Assembly: GCF_006438725.1 (NCBI RefSeq)
Contig: NZ_RCZD01000004.1
Coordinates: 342,299-406,298, forward strand
DNA from: Ewingella americana
GTDB taxonomy: Bacteria > Pseudomonadota > Gammaproteobacteria > Enterobacterales > Enterobacteriaceae
Length of the DNA stretch: 64,000 bases
Direction: 5' to 3'
In this document: in pieces, positions 33,268 through 42,854 of the stretch
Layout: each line of letters starts with the position of its first letter
Numbering within the stretch: the first letter of the stretch is position 1
Notes under the pieces: model-generated
The model's input: only the letters and a program-made list of their open reading frames with translations
Told to the model about the DNA's origin: nothing
The model's database searches: none
Translations under genes and position numbers: made by a program

Positions 33268-33298
33268 AAAAAAAAACCCGCTTCGGCGGGTTTTTTTT
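33268..33298 (+). terminator. Terminator of rne
   Basis: A-rich arm plus CCCGC-TTCG-GCGGG and eight T residues. The A run on the left lets it also serve the convergent monooxygenase-fold gene. Confidence 0.92.
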
Positions 33299-33326
33299 AT
33301 CAGTTGTCAGCATATGCTTTTTAGCA

Positions 33327-33614
33327 TCAAGCCATGGTTTTAAGACGTTTGATATCCAAACGTACCAGCTTACCTTCCAACCGGCGGGCAAAATTCACAA
33401 AGTGTTCAGTATCGTTGTGTTGAGACAATGCCTCTTTCGATGCCCAGCGCTCGTAGAAAACAAAAGTGTCAGAATGGTCAATATCACGGTGTAATTCATA
33501 TTGCAGGCAACCCACTTCCTGACGACTTGGCTCAATCACTTCGTGCAATGCATCTGTTACCTCACTCAAAAACTCAGGTTTAACGATAACAGTGGCAACG
33601 ACTCTGATTTCCAT
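33327..33614 (-). CDS. Antibiotic biosynthesis monooxygenase-fold protein (YgiN-like)
   Basis: 95-residue ABM-domain protein (dimeric alpha/beta barrel). VVATVIVKPE at the start, EVGCLQYELHRD and FVFYERWASKEAL in the middle, and the His in LSQHNDTEHF match the family, which includes quinol and haem monooxygenases. The substrate is unknown. AGGAG precedes the ATG at 33614. It lies alone between rne and pyrC, convergent with rne. Confidence 0.85.
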   Translation of the reverse strand: MEIRVVATVIVKPEFLSEVTDALHEVIEPSRQEVGCLQYELHRDIDHSDTFVFYERWASKEALSQHNDTEHFVNFARRLEGKLVRLDIKRLKTMA

Positions 33615-33828
33615 AATCTTCTCCTGTGGTATAAATAATGTAGATGAAAGCGATTGTTAACAACGTCCTGCCTATACTATGAACCTCTAGCCGTATTAAT
33701 TTCAACGCTAACTTTATTAAACAGATGCAACGGAACACATTTGCACTTATCCTTGTTCTCCGCCGTTAATGCTCCCATTACTGCACCTGATCCCATTGTC
33801 TTGTCTCTCAATGCCGGAGTTCTACCTG

Positions 33829-34878
33829 ATGACTGCAACACCGCAAGTTTTGAAAATTCGCCGCCCTGATGACTGGCACATTCACCTTCGTGACGACGAT
33901 ATGCTAAGCACCGTTCTGCCATTCACCAGTGAAGTTTTTGGCCGGGCTATTGTTATGCCTAACCTGACGCCCCCCGTGATCAGCGTAGAAGCCGCGATTG
34001 CTTACCGCAATCGCATTCTTGCCGCCGTCCCTGCCGGCCACCGTTTTACCCCGCTGATGACCTGCTATCTGACAGATTCACTTGATCCTGAAGAAGTCGC
34101 ACGCGGTTACCGCGAAGGTGTTTTCACTGCGGCAAAGCTTTATCCGGCGAATGCGACGACTAATTCGCAGCATGGCGTATCAGACATTAAAGCGATACAC
34201 CCCATCTTAGAACGCATGCAAAGCATCGGCATGCCGCTGTTGATCCACGGCGAAGTGACACACAGTGATGTGGATATTTTCGACCGCGAAGCGCGCTTTA
34301 TTGATGAGGTCATGGACCCTATCCGTCTTCACTTCCCTGAGCTGAAAATAGTATTTGAACACATCACCACCAAAGAAGCCGTGCAATATGTCCAGGCGGG
34401 CAATCAGTATCTTGGTGCTACCATTACCCCGCAACATTTGATGTTCAACCGTAATCATATGTTAGTCGGTGGCGTGCGCCCTCACCTGTTCTGTTTACCT
34501 ATCCTCAAGCGCAACGTCCACCAACAGGCACTGCGTGAAGTGATTGCCAGCGGCTCGGACCGATTCTTCCTTGGTACTGACTCCGCCCCCCACACTAAAG
34601 GCCGTAAAGAGTCCAGCTGTGGCTGCGCAGGGTGTTTCAATGCACCACTCGCTATACCGTCATACGCCACTGTGTTTGAAGAGATGAGTGCCTTACAGCA
34701 TTTCGAAGCTTTTTGCTCTTTTAATGGCCCGCGGTTCTACGGTCTGCCGCTTAACGACGATTTTATCGAAGTGACCCGCACAACTGTGGTTCAACCGGAA
34801 GAAATAGCCCTCGGCAATGAATCCGTGGTGCCCTTTTTGGCTGGACAAACGCTGAACTGGACCGTGACCTCCTGCTAA
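33829..34878 (+). CDS. pyrC: Dihydroorotase
   Basis: Zinc amidohydrolase of pyrimidine synthesis that closes carbamoyl aspartate to dihydroorotate. Metal ligands lie in [10 protein letters not shown] (His17, His19), [12 protein letters not shown] (carboxylated Lys), LIHGEVT and FEHITT; the Asp is in LGTDSAPH. I chose the ATG at 33829 ([13 protein letters not shown]), with GGAG upstream; 349 residues, close to E. coli. The frame opens at 33769. Confidence 0.97.
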   Translation: MTATPQVLKIRRPDDWHIHLRDDDMLSTVLPFTSEVFGRAIVMPNLTPPVISVEAAIAYRNRILAAVPAGHRFTPLMTCYLTDSLDPEEVARGYREGVFTAAKLYPANATTNSQHGVSDIKAIHPILERMQSIGMPLLIHGEVTHSDVDIFDREARFIDEVMDPIRLHFPELKIVFEHITTKEAVQYVQAGNQYLGATITPQHLMFNRNHMLVGGVRPHLFCLPILKRNVHQQALREVIASGSDRFFLGTDSAPHTKGRKESSCGCAGCFNAPLAIPSYATVFEEMSALQHFEAFCSFNGPRFYGLPLNDDFIEVTRTTVVQPEEIALGNESVVPFLAGQTLNWTVTSC

Positions 34879-34962
34879 AGGTGCCTGGGAGCAGAACGTA
34901 ATATTCTGCTCTCTGCTACTTTACCAATGCCACTAAGACTCTGCTTGCTTACCTGAAAAATT

Positions 34963-34982
34963 AACTGTATAAATATACAGTT
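34963..34982. promoter_or_regulatory. LexA (SOS) box of dinI
   Basis: CTGTATAAATATACAG at 34965-34980 fits the consensus CTGT-N8-ACAG and the flanks extend the symmetry to 20 bases. It lies 21 bases upstream of the dinI start and overlaps a likely -10 element (TATAAAT). Confidence 0.93.
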
Positions 34983-35002
34983 CAATTTATTCGGGAGGTA
35001 TT

Positions 35003-35248
35003 ATGCGTGTTGAAGTCACTATAGATAAAACCAAACCTCTGCCAGCCGGCGCTATCGAAGCATTGTCTGGTGAATTAAGTAAACGTATCAACCAGCAGTT
35101 TTCCGATACCGATAATAAAATTCAGGTACGTTACGCAGGCTCGAACCATCTTTCTGTAATGGGTGCGCCCAAAACAGACCGCGATCGTATTGAAGAAATT
35201 TTGCAGGAAACGTGGGAAAGCGCTGATGAATGGTTCACTACTGACTGA
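35003..35248 (+). CDS. dinI: DNA damage-inducible protein I
   Basis: 81-residue SOS modulator that binds and stabilises RecA filaments. MRVEVTIDK at the start, the acidic helix EEILQETWESADEWF at the C-terminus and the length match DinI. GGGAGGT precedes the ATG. SOS control is shown by the LexA box directly upstream. Confidence 0.97.
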   Translation: MRVEVTIDKTKPLPAGAIEALSGELSKRINQQFSDTDNKIQVRYAGSNHLSVMGAPKTDRDRIEEILQETWESADEWFTTD

Positions 35249-35605
35249 TCCACATTAAGCCAGTTAGTACACGCCGCTAGCTATGCTTAATGCGTTAACG
35301 AGATTAATAATAATCAGGTTGAGGAAACCAGGCTCTTTGAGCCAATGCTTTTTTCGCCGGGCGTCGCTGTCCGGCTTTTTTGACTTCTTCCTGCTCAATA
35401 TTCATTCACTTTACTGCCATAAATTTTTGTTAAGTCAATAACGACCGCCTTTCATCATTTTTCCTCACACTTTATTTGCGCTTAAATACACGATTGCTCG
35501 CCATAAACGCTTTTAAATGTTTATACTCAAAAAGCTCACAAAATAATGAGCCGCCTTGATCCTCGCTAGTCACTCACGTTAGTCACTACACATTAAGGGG
35601 TCTAT
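35249..35605. other. Intergenic region between dinI and bssS
   Basis: Holds a small hairpin GGCTC-TTT-GAGCC near 35331-35343, then the dinI terminator at 35356-35382. The AT-rich remainder should contain the bssS promoter. No gene was seen. Confidence 0.55.
35356..35382 (+). terminator. Terminator of dinI
   Basis: Stem GCCGG/CCGGC with a ten-base loop followed by six T residues. Confidence 0.8.
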
Positions 35606-35860
35606 ATGGACAGAAATGATGAAGTTATTCAGACACACCCGCTTGTAGGTTGGGATATCAGTACTGTGGACTCTTACGATGCCATGATGATACGTCTTCA
35701 TTACCTGTCTTCTAAAGACCAACCGACAGAAGATGCGCAGGTAGACAGAACTTTGTGGTTAACCACAGATGTTGCAAGGCAATTGATAAACATTCTTGAA
35801 GCCGGTATAGAAAAGATTGAATCCAACGAGTATGAATATATTGATCATCGTAAACATTAA
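35606..35860 (+). CDS. bssS: Biofilm formation regulator BssS
   Basis: 84-residue cytoplasmic protein of the BssS family, linked in E. coli to biofilm formation and indole and AI-2 signalling. VIQTHPLVGWDISTVDSYD and LWLTTDVARQ are nearly identical to E. coli. AAGGGG lies upstream of the ATG. Neighbours dinI and solA are also as in E. coli. Confidence 0.95.
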   Translation: MDRNDEVIQTHPLVGWDISTVDSYDAMMIRLHYLSSKDQPTEDAQVDRTLWLTTDVARQLINILEAGIEKIESNEYEYIDHRKH

Positions 35861-35886
35861 TTCCGCTTCATTAGACGTTTCACTCT

Positions 35887-35919
35887 AAAAGCACTCTCGA
35901 CTCACGTCAGAGTGCTTTT
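35887..35919 (+). terminator. Terminator of bssS
   Basis: Perfect 11-bp stem AAAAGCACTCT/AGAGTGCTTTT with an 11-base loop and a T tract, 27 bases after the stop. Confidence 0.9.
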
Positions 35920-36057
35920 CTCATTTGTGGCCTCTAAACCTAGTTACTCTGCCTTTAGGTATTCGTCAAAAACAGTACGCACCTTGCCTTTGACCCGCGA
36001 AACTCTCTATCATGAACGTCACCAAATTGTTAAAACCCATCTTAGGAACCTAAACAA

Positions 36058-37173
36058 ATGGAGTATGACCTCATTGTGATCGGCAGTGGTTCAGTCGGTT
36101 CAGCCGCTGGCTATTACGCGACACGCGCCGGGCTGAAGGTACTGATGATTGACAGCGCCATGCCGCCACATACAGAAGGCAGCCATCATGGGGAAACACG
36201 CATTATACGTCATGCTTATGGCGAAGGGGCGCGCTATGTCCCGATGGTACTCAGGGCGCAACAACTGTGGGATGAACTGGCCCAAACCAGTGGCGAAAAA
36301 ATTTTCCACCGCAGCGGTGTGATCAATATTGGCCCGGAAGGTTCCGAGTTCATCACTAATGTGAAAAACAGCTCAGTGGAGTATGCCCTGAACACCGTCA
36401 CCATGAATGCCGGTGAGATACGCGCAAAATGGCCGCTTATCAGCATTTCAGATGATTACTGTGGGGTTTATGAGCCTGATTCTGGCTATCTGCAAAGTGA
36501 AATTGCCATAGCTGCATATATTCGTCTTGCGCGTGAAGCTGGTTGCGCGCAGCTGTTTAAGTGCCCGGTCGAATCAATCGATTACGATGTTCAGGGAGCG
36601 ATAGTGACGACTCATGAAGGAACATATCGTGCAGCTAAAATAGCGTTAACAGCAGGAACCTGGGTCAAAAAATTACTGCCGGAACTACCGGTTAACCCAG
36701 TGCGTAAGGTTTTTGCCTGGCACCATGCCGATGGCCGCTACAGTGAAGAGAACCACTTCCCCGCTTTTACCTTTGAAACACTGCAAGGCGACCAGTTTTA
36801 TGGTTTCCCTTCGGTCAAAGATGGGCTAAAACTAGGTAAGCATAACGGTGGTCAACCGATCGACTCGCAGAAACAGCGTAAACCTTTTGGCGCCGTAGCC
36901 GCAGATGGTAGTGAAGTGTTTAATTTCCTGCGTCACCATTTGCCAGGTGTCGGCGTCTGTTTGCACGGTGCAGCCTGCACCTATGATGTTACAGCAGATG
37001 AAGATTTCATCATCGACACCTTGCCTGGGCGCAACAACACGCTAGTGATCACAGGTCTTAGCGGCCACGGCTTTAAATTTGCCAGCGTTCTTGGGGAAAT
37101 TGTTTCTGAGTTTGGACAAAACACGACAAGCTCCTTCAACCTAAAACCCTTCTCTCTTTCACGCTTTTCCTGA
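36058..37173 (+). CDS. solA: N-methyl-L-tryptophan oxidase
   Basis: Flavoenzyme of the monomeric sarcosine oxidase family that oxidises N-methyl amino acids. The FAD motif [10 protein letters not shown] is at 7-16. The Cys that binds FAD covalently is residue 307 in HGAACTYD, followed by [11 protein letters not shown] and [10 protein letters not shown]. It has 371 residues. Confidence 0.95.
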   Translation: MEYDLIVIGSGSVGSAAGYYATRAGLKVLMIDSAMPPHTEGSHHGETRIIRHAYGEGARYVPMVLRAQQLWDELAQTSGEKIFHRSGVINIGPEGSEFITNVKNSSVEYALNTVTMNAGEIRAKWPLISISDDYCGVYEPDSGYLQSEIAIAAYIRLAREAGCAQLFKCPVESIDYDVQGAIVTTHEGTYRAAKIALTAGTWVKKLLPELPVNPVRKVFAWHHADGRYSEENHFPAFTFETLQGDQFYGFPSVKDGLKLGKHNGGQPIDSQKQRKPFGAVAADGSEVFNFLRHHLPGVGVCLHGAACTYDVTADEDFIIDTLPGRNNTLVITGLSGHGFKFASVLGEIVSEFGQNTTSSFNLKPFSLSRFS

Positions 37174-37215
37174 TAAATCCTCAGTTTTTAATACTCCCGG
37201 CCGCTCTGGCTGGGG

Positions 37216-37240
37216 TAATGAAGTAATACTTAATTCATTA
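37216..37240. repeat. Inverted repeat between solA and the LuxR-type gene
   Basis: Perfect 7-bp arms TAATGAA/TTCATTA separated by 11 bases. It could be a weak solA terminator or an operator for the regulator downstream. Confidence 0.4.
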
Positions 37241-37395
37241 TTACGTTAAAACACTTCTTTCTGATGAATTTCGGGGGTTGATCAATACCCATGTTTTTTC
37301 GAATTGACATCCTTACAGGGAAAAATTTATCCTTTCAGCAGTTATCACAGGAGTGATAGCGGCCGCGCAAACATGCGCATTGACAAGGAAGTAAT

Positions 37396-38055
37396 ATGAA
37401 CTTATTAGTCATAGAATCCTGTGGTTTTACCCGTCTTGGTATATATTCTTTGCTGATGAAAAATGAAAGCATTCATATTACGGATTGCGAAAGCATTTCT
37501 CAGGCGATGCAGGAAATCCTGGACATTCAACCCGATATTATTCTTTTAAATACGACCCAATATTGCTATCACTCAGAATTTTCTTGTGAATTGAGAGAGT
37601 TCATCGAACGTGTAAAAAATATTAAGATGTATTGCTATGTGGATGCTCAATATCCAGTCGCAGAAACGCCTATTTCGGTGACGAGAGATATCTACATATT
37701 AAATAAACAGCTTTTAACTCACTTATTAAAAAACATCATTTTGCATCCTGACCTTTACTTATCTACCAAAACACCCTGCATCAGTCGTTCGATTTTCAGT
37801 GACCAAGAAATTTTGGTGATGAATTATTGGATGTCAGAAATGCCCAATTATCGCATAGCTCGAAAACTGGAGATAAGCAGTCGCACTGTCTATGTACACA
37901 AACGCCATCTGGCGCAGAAAATAAAAGTAAGAAACCGGCTAGAGTTTTGCTTCATTTACAACTTTATTAGATATCTATTCTGGCCAATTGATCCAATATC
38001 ACGAGCCCCGCTAAGCCGTCAGGCAAAAGAAGAAATTCTGACGCTGTATAAATAA
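37396..38055 (+). CDS. LuxR-type transcriptional regulator, atypical receiver
   Basis: 219 residues with an N-terminal receiver-like half and a C-terminal LuxR helix-turn-helix (about 138-200: FSDQEILVMNYW, NYRIARKLEISSRTVYVHK). The usual phosphorylated Asp is replaced by Asn52 in IILLNTTQY, and only Glu7 remains of the acidic pocket, so phosphorylation is unlikely. RcsA- or BglJ-like auxiliary regulators are the nearest type I can name; the target is unknown. AAGGAAG lies upstream of the ATG. The gene is AT-rich compared with its neighbours and sits where E. coli has yceO. No sensor kinase is nearby. Confidence 0.85.
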   Translation: MNLLVIESCGFTRLGIYSLLMKNESIHITDCESISQAMQEILDIQPDIILLNTTQYCYHSEFSCELREFIERVKNIKMYCYVDAQYPVAETPISVTRDIYILNKQLLTHLLKNIILHPDLYLSTKTPCISRSIFSDQEILVMNYWMSEMPNYRIARKLEISSRTVYVHKRHLAQKIKVRNRLEFCFIYNFIRYLFWPIDPISRAPLSRQAKEEILTLYK

Positions 38056-38079
38056 TATCATCATGTTTCTTACCCGACG

Positions 38080-38116
38080 AAAAACCAAAGGCCACCCAAT
38101 GTGGCTTTTGGTTTTT
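38080..38116 (+). terminator. Terminator of the LuxR-type gene
   Basis: A 16-bp stem with one mismatch (AAAAACCAAAGGCCAC/GTGGCTTTTGGTTTTT) around a five-base loop, ending in five T residues. Confidence 0.9.
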
Positions 38117-38771
38117 ATTGCATCAGCTTATGCTGCTATTTTCGCATCACTTACCCTTCCCCCAATAGACAAAATTTCATGTCACACCATCGGTACTCCA
38201 AACGTGGCGCTTAGCAATCGGACTGATAAAACAAGCAGTAACATACTGAGGTGGAGGAATAAACATAATGCCCATTATATTATGTAAACCCTTTGGAGAG
38301 TGAAATTAATCACCGGTTTACGCGGATAACATTATCTTCACTGTCGGTTATTAACGGCATCAAATAAGGTATATGACCTTTGGATAATCCATAACATTAA
38401 GTGCATATGAAGTTGTACTCTGTTCAATATTGGGATCTCTGGCATATTGTCATGCATCTATTATAGTACCGGCAGAATGCATGAATATAATTCAAAATAT
38501 ATAATTCTATTTTTAGTCAATAAAACTGACCATTGTAAAAGCCTTACCGTTGATGACAAAAGCTGACAAATGCAGTCACAACCGAGTCTAAATAATGAGA
38601 CTTGAGTATCATGGTGAGTCTCTCGATATCACTGAATAACTCTAGCCCGTTACCATCAAAAATAATGAACAAGTTAAATTAATGCATTTAATAATGAATA
38701 ATATATTGCCAAAATGTTTCTGGATGTTTATTTTCTAATTTGACGGTGTAATGTACTTATAAGGAAATTGG
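38117..38771. other. AT-rich non-coding region upstream of yceJ
   Basis: About 655 bases, clearly richer in A and T than the flanks. I found no frame with a good ribosome site. The GAGTCT/GAGACT words repeat near 38584-38626. It may contain regulatory sites for yceJ-yceI or be a scar of transferred DNA. Confidence 0.5.
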
Positions 38772-39326
38772 ATGTTGTGGAGAAACTCACCGGTCCGGTT
38801 CGGACATATATCGGTACTAATTCATTGGGTGGTCGCTCTGACCGTCTATGGTTTGTTTGTTCTTGGTCTGTGGATGGTCGGGTTGGGCTATTACGACTCC
38901 TGGTATCACCGTGCACCCGAATTGCACAAAAGCATTGGCATCCTGGTCTTTGCATTGATGATATTCCGCTTGTTTTGGCGCTTTATTTCCCCCCCACCCC
39001 GTCCGCTTGAAAACTATAGCAAAACAACACGTTTGGGTGCCTGGCTGGCTCATTTGTTGTTATTCGTTGGCCTGTTCAGCATCTTGATCAGCGGGTATTT
39101 AATTTCTACCGCAGAAGGTCAGCCGGTTTCTGTTTTCGGTTGGTTTGAAATCCCTGCCTTTTTATTTGGATTGCCGCAACAGGCTGATATCGCCGGTACT
39201 GTTCACCTATGGTTGGCCTGGGGAGTGGTCATTATTTCTGCGTTACACGCCCTGGCTGCATTGAAACATCACTTTATGGACCGGGACAGCACGCTTGTGC
39301 GCATGTTAGGGCGTAGTCCCAATTAA
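38772..39326 (+). CDS. yceJ: Cytochrome b561 family protein YceJ
   Basis: 184-residue inner-membrane di-haem cytochrome b. Four membrane segments with His residues in [22 protein letters not shown] and [10 protein letters not shown] suit two haems. It presumably moves electrons from the quinone pool to the periplasm. It lies directly upstream of yceI, as in E. coli, and the pair probably forms an operon. Confidence 0.93.
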   Translation: MLWRNSPVRFGHISVLIHWVVALTVYGLFVLGLWMVGLGYYDSWYHRAPELHKSIGILVFALMIFRLFWRFISPPPRPLENYSKTTRLGAWLAHLLLFVGLFSILISGYLISTAEGQPVSVFGWFEIPAFLFGLPQQADIAGTVHLWLAWGVVIISALHALAALKHHFMDRDSTLVRMLGRSPN

Positions 39327-39354
39327 CTTGTTAGATAAATGGAGGTTGTTCACT

Positions 39355-39933
39355 ATGTTAAAAAAAACCACTCTGGGCCTGACTCTGGCTTCTTTATTAC
39401 TGACGGTTGGCAGTGCAACTGCCGCAAATTATAAAATAGATAAAGAAGGTCAGCACGCCTTTATCGAATTCCGCATCAAGCATTTGGGTTACAGCTGGTT
39501 GTATGGCAGCTTTAACGATTTCGATGGCGGTTTTACATTTGATGAAAAAACCCCATCAGCCGATAAAGTCAATGTCACCATCAACACCACCAGCGTGTTT
39601 ACCAATCATGCAGAACGTGACAAGCACCTGCGCAGCGCAGAGTTCCTTAATGTGACCAAGCATCCGCAGGCCACCTTTATCTCAACTTCCGTGAAACAAG
39701 AGGGCGATGCACTGTCGGTGACCGGCGACTTTACACTGAACGGCATAACAAAACCGCTGACATTGCAGACTAAATTGCTCGGCCAGGGAAAAGATCCATG
39801 GGGTGGATACCGTGCCGGTTTTGAAGCGGCGGGAAATATTAAGCTGAAAGATTACGGTATCACTACCGACCTCGGCCCCGCCTCTCAGGACGTCGAACTG
39901 ATTATTTCGGTTGAAGGCGTGCGGGAAAAGTGA
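39355..39933 (+). CDS. yceI: YceI family periplasmic protein
   Basis: 192-residue lipocalin-like protein; the family binds isoprenoid or polyprenyl ligands. The signal peptide runs to about residue 22 (VGSATA-ANY). [14 protein letters not shown] and the C-terminal [16 protein letters not shown] are family hallmarks. I chose the ATG at 39355 with TGGAGG upstream. It is 28 bases downstream of yceJ. Confidence 0.95.
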   Translation: MLKKTTLGLTLASLLLTVGSATAANYKIDKEGQHAFIEFRIKHLGYSWLYGSFNDFDGGFTFDEKTPSADKVNVTINTTSVFTNHAERDKHLRSAEFLNVTKHPQATFISTSVKQEGDALSVTGDFTLNGITKPLTLQTKLLGQGKDPWGGYRAGFEAAGNIKLKDYGITTDLGPASQDVELIISVEGVREK

Positions 39934-39954
39934 TCCTCACGGGGTATTAAGCAG

Positions 39955-39985
39955 CGATAAAAAAGGGCTCAATCTCATGAGCCCT
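39955..39985. terminator. Terminator between yceI and trhO
   Basis: Perfect 8-bp stem AGGGCTCA/TGAGCCCT with a six-base loop. Six T residues follow on the minus strand, so it mainly serves trhO. Confidence 0.85.
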
Positions 39986-40014
39986 GATTCATCAATACTA
40001 TAGAGCTAAAACAA

Positions 40015-41070
40015 TTACTCTTTTTCCGGCACCGGAATATGCATAGTGCTATGCAATAGCCCCTTGGACTTATTAAAAATCTTGATACCGTTTTCACGCC
40101 CGGCACGCAACGCCCGTTGTTCTTCGCGCGGTAACTTCAGCTCGGTCTGACAAATATCACTGCAACAGCCACCAAACTTGGCAGCGCAGGTTGGGCACTG
40201 AATAAACAGCAGATGACAGCCATCATTTTTGCAGTTGGTATGATCATCGCAGGGTTCGCCGCACTGATGGCAATGCGCAATCACATCTTCAGAAATCCGC
40301 TCCCCCATGCGCTCATCAAAAACAAAGTTTTTCCCTTTGAATTTTACTGGTAAACCCTGCTCTTTAGCCCGGCGGGCATATTCAATGATACCGCCTTCCA
40401 CGTGATATACATTTTTAAAGCCTTTGTGCAGCATGTAGGCGCTGGCTTTTTCACAGCGAATTCCACCGGTGCAATACATGACGATTTTTTTGTCTTTATC
40501 TTCCTCGAGCATATCGACGGCCATCGGCAACTGATCGCGGAAAGTATCCGACGGTACTTCAAGCGCCTGATCAAAATGCCCGACTTCGTATTCGTAGTGA
40601 TTCCGCATGTCGACGAAAACAGCATCAGGATCGTCGATCATGGCATTAACCTGCTCGGCTTTCAGGTATTGCCCCACGTTTGATGGGTCAAAACTCTCGT
40701 CGTCAATGCCATCGGCAACAATGCGTTCACGCACTTTGAGGCGCAACACCCAGAAGGACTTCCCATCATCTTCCAGCGCGATGTTCAGGCGAACCTGATC
40801 GAGTGCCGGGTGACTGGCAAAAAGCGCTGTTTTAAACGCCGCGAACTGGCTTTCCGGGACGCTCACTTGTGCATTGATCCCCTCTTTCGCCACATAAATA
40901 CGGCCAAACACGTTTAGTTTGGTCAGGCAGACATAGAGCACATCGCGGAAAGCTTTCGGATCGTCGATATGGAAATATTTATAGAAAGAAACTGTGGTCC
41001 GCGGCTCGGTTTCGGCCAGCATGCGCGCCTTCAGTTCCTCGTTAGAAATTCGGTTATGTAACACTGGCAT
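40015..41070 (-). CDS. trhO: tRNA uridine(34) hydroxylase TrhO
   Basis: Rhodanese-domain enzyme that makes 5-hydroxyuridine at tRNA position 34 with oxygen (formerly yceA). An N-terminal acylphosphatase-like domain is followed by the rhodanese domain with the active Cys in [13 protein letters not shown] Cys-rich C-terminus ([20 protein letters not shown]) probably binds metal. It is 351 residues long. Confidence 0.96.
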   Translation of the reverse strand: MPVLHNRISNEELKARMLAETEPRTTVSFYKYFHIDDPKAFRDVLYVCLTKLNVFGRIYVAKEGINAQVSVPESQFAAFKTALFASHPALDQVRLNIALEDDGKSFWVLRLKVRERIVADGIDDESFDPSNVGQYLKAEQVNAMIDDPDAVFVDMRNHYEYEVGHFDQALEVPSDTFRDQLPMAVDMLEEDKDKKIVMYCTGGIRCEKASAYMLHKGFKNVYHVEGGIIEYARRAKEQGLPVKFKGKNFVFDERMGERISEDVIAHCHQCGEPCDDHTNCKNDGCHLLFIQCPTCAAKFGGCCSDICQTELKLPREEQRALRAGRENGIKIFNKSKGLLHSTMHIPVPEKE

Positions 41071-41344
41071 GGTGTACGTTCCTGTCTTTCATGGAGGCTA
41101 TATTAATGGACATCTTTAACGATGGTGTTGTTGCATGCGTTTAATCAGAAGCAACTTTTCAAGCGGCAATATTATACATTAAAGCAACAACTGCGACATC
41201 TTCCGTTGCAGCGTTTTACCGCAAAAACGCGGCAAAAATGGGCAACCAGTACACGCAAAGTGGCAGAAATACGATACCTTAAAGTAGGTGAGCATTAATT
41301 ATTTCATTCACAATCATGCATTCATCAACGGCAATGAGGGAACT

Positions 41345-42442
41345 ATGAGCAAGCTTTTCGAACCAATCTCACTGGGTAATTTGACCTTGGCTAACCGCAT
41401 TATCGTCGCGCCAATGTGCCAATATTCTTCGGACCACGGTAAAGCGACCTCGTGGCACCATGCACATCTGGGGCAACTCTCTTTTTCCGGTGCGGGATTA
41501 CTGATCCTTGAAGCGACCGCCGTCGAAGCCATCGGTGGCATAACGCCACGGGATTTAGGTCTGTGGGATGATGAAACTGAAGCGGCCATGAAAAGCCTGG
41601 TGACGTCAATTCGCGACAACAGCCGCATTCCGCTTGGCCTGCAACTCGGGCACGCAGGCCGCAAAGCTTCTTGCCAAGTGCCATGGGAAGGCGGCAAACA
41701 GCTCACGCCTGAACAGGCGGGGTGGCAGACAATTTCTTCGTCCGCCTTGCCGTTTGCAGAAACAGACACCGCACCACAAGCTATGACGTTAGAACGAATT
41801 GCCCAACTGAAGAAAGCCTATGTGGACTCTGCCAAGCGAGCAGATCGTCTGGGCTTTGATCTGCTTGAGCTGCACGGCGCGCATGGCTATTTACTTCACC
41901 AGTTCCTGTCACCTCTTGCTAATCAGCGCAATGATCAGTACGGCGGTTCACTAGAAAACCGCATGCGCCTGCTGCTGGAAATCTTTCAGGAACTCCGCGC
42001 AGTCTTTCCGGCGAACAAACCGATTGGCGTACGTATTTCAGCAACCGACTGGGTCGACGGCGGTTGGGATCTTGAACAGTCAGTCACCCTGGCCAAAGAG
42101 TTGGATAAATTGGGCTGTGACTACATTCATGTTTCCAGCGGCGGATTAAGTCCGCAGCAAAAAATCAGTGTTGGCCCTAACTACCAGGTACCCTTCGCGG
42201 AAAGAATTAAACAAGAAGTGAAGATGCCGGTGATCGCGGTAGGCCTCATCACCGAACCTGAACAGGCGGAGGCCATCATCAACACAGGTCAGGCTGACAT
42301 GATTGCCCTGGCGCGCGGTATTCTTTATAACCCACGTTGGCCATGGCATGCGGCAGCGAAACTGGGCGCAAAAATCAGCGCACCTAAACAATACTGGCGT
42401 AGCGAACCCCATAACGTTAAAGGGTTATTCCTTTCCGAATAA
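41345..42442 (+). CDS. NADH:flavin oxidoreductase, old yellow enzyme family (NamA/XenA-like)
   Basis: 365-residue FMN-dependent ene-reductase with a TIM barrel. PMCQYSSDHGKATSWHHAHL holds the redox-tuning Cys of the NamA/XenA class. The substrate-binding motif is ELHGAHGYLLHQFLSP, with QYGGSLENR and LARGILYNPRW near the end. The physiological substrate is unknown. AGGGAACT precedes the ATG at 41345. It lies between trhO and lpxL, where E. coli has no such gene. Confidence 0.93.
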   Translation: MSKLFEPISLGNLTLANRIIVAPMCQYSSDHGKATSWHHAHLGQLSFSGAGLLILEATAVEAIGGITPRDLGLWDDETEAAMKSLVTSIRDNSRIPLGLQLGHAGRKASCQVPWEGGKQLTPEQAGWQTISSSALPFAETDTAPQAMTLERIAQLKKAYVDSAKRADRLGFDLLELHGAHGYLLHQFLSPLANQRNDQYGGSLENRMRLLLEIFQELRAVFPANKPIGVRISATDWVDGGWDLEQSVTLAKELDKLGCDYIHVSSGGLSPQQKISVGPNYQVPFAERIKQEVKMPVIAVGLITEPEQAEAIINTGQADMIALARGILYNPRWPWHAAAKLGAKISAPKQYWRSEPHNVKGLFLSE

Positions 42443-42854
42443 CGGTCATTCGCTGTCAAATGGGCAACGCCATGTTGCCCATTTTTTAAGTTGCTTATCT
42501 ATTGATTTTTCATATGACAACCACAATAAACATTGAAAATACCAATAAAATTGCCGGTAGAATTGACAAAATGCCACTGTCTGCCGATATTTAATCAATT
42601 GAAATAACGGAATATTCAGTGAATCGTCTCATAAAAAATCCACATACCTGATTTTTCATGCACAGATGTGAATAAATTAGCTATTAATGCCGTCCGCTTT
42701 CACCTGAAACCAAAAAAGTGCCACAATGTATCATTGTGCTTCAGGAAATAAATCACAGTGGACAGATTGGTCAGGCTGTGACGTTTTTCCGTTGCGGGCT
42801 ACTGCACAAGACAGAGCTTATATTTTCTTACTTCGACACTGACGCAGAGATTTT
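42443..42854. other. Intergenic region before lpxL
   Basis: After the oxidoreductase terminator (42458-42487) the region is AT-rich and non-coding and must hold the lpxL promoter. No gene was seen. Confidence 0.5.
42458..42487 (+). terminator. Terminator of the old yellow enzyme gene
   Basis: Perfect 11-bp stem AAATGGGCAAC/GTTGCCCATTT with a five-base loop and six T residues. Confidence 0.93.

Noticed and set aside
38063..38287. 74-codon frame after the LuxR-type gene
   Set aside because: It begins inside the terminator arm and lacks a ribosome site; the sequence is not protein-like after residue 35.
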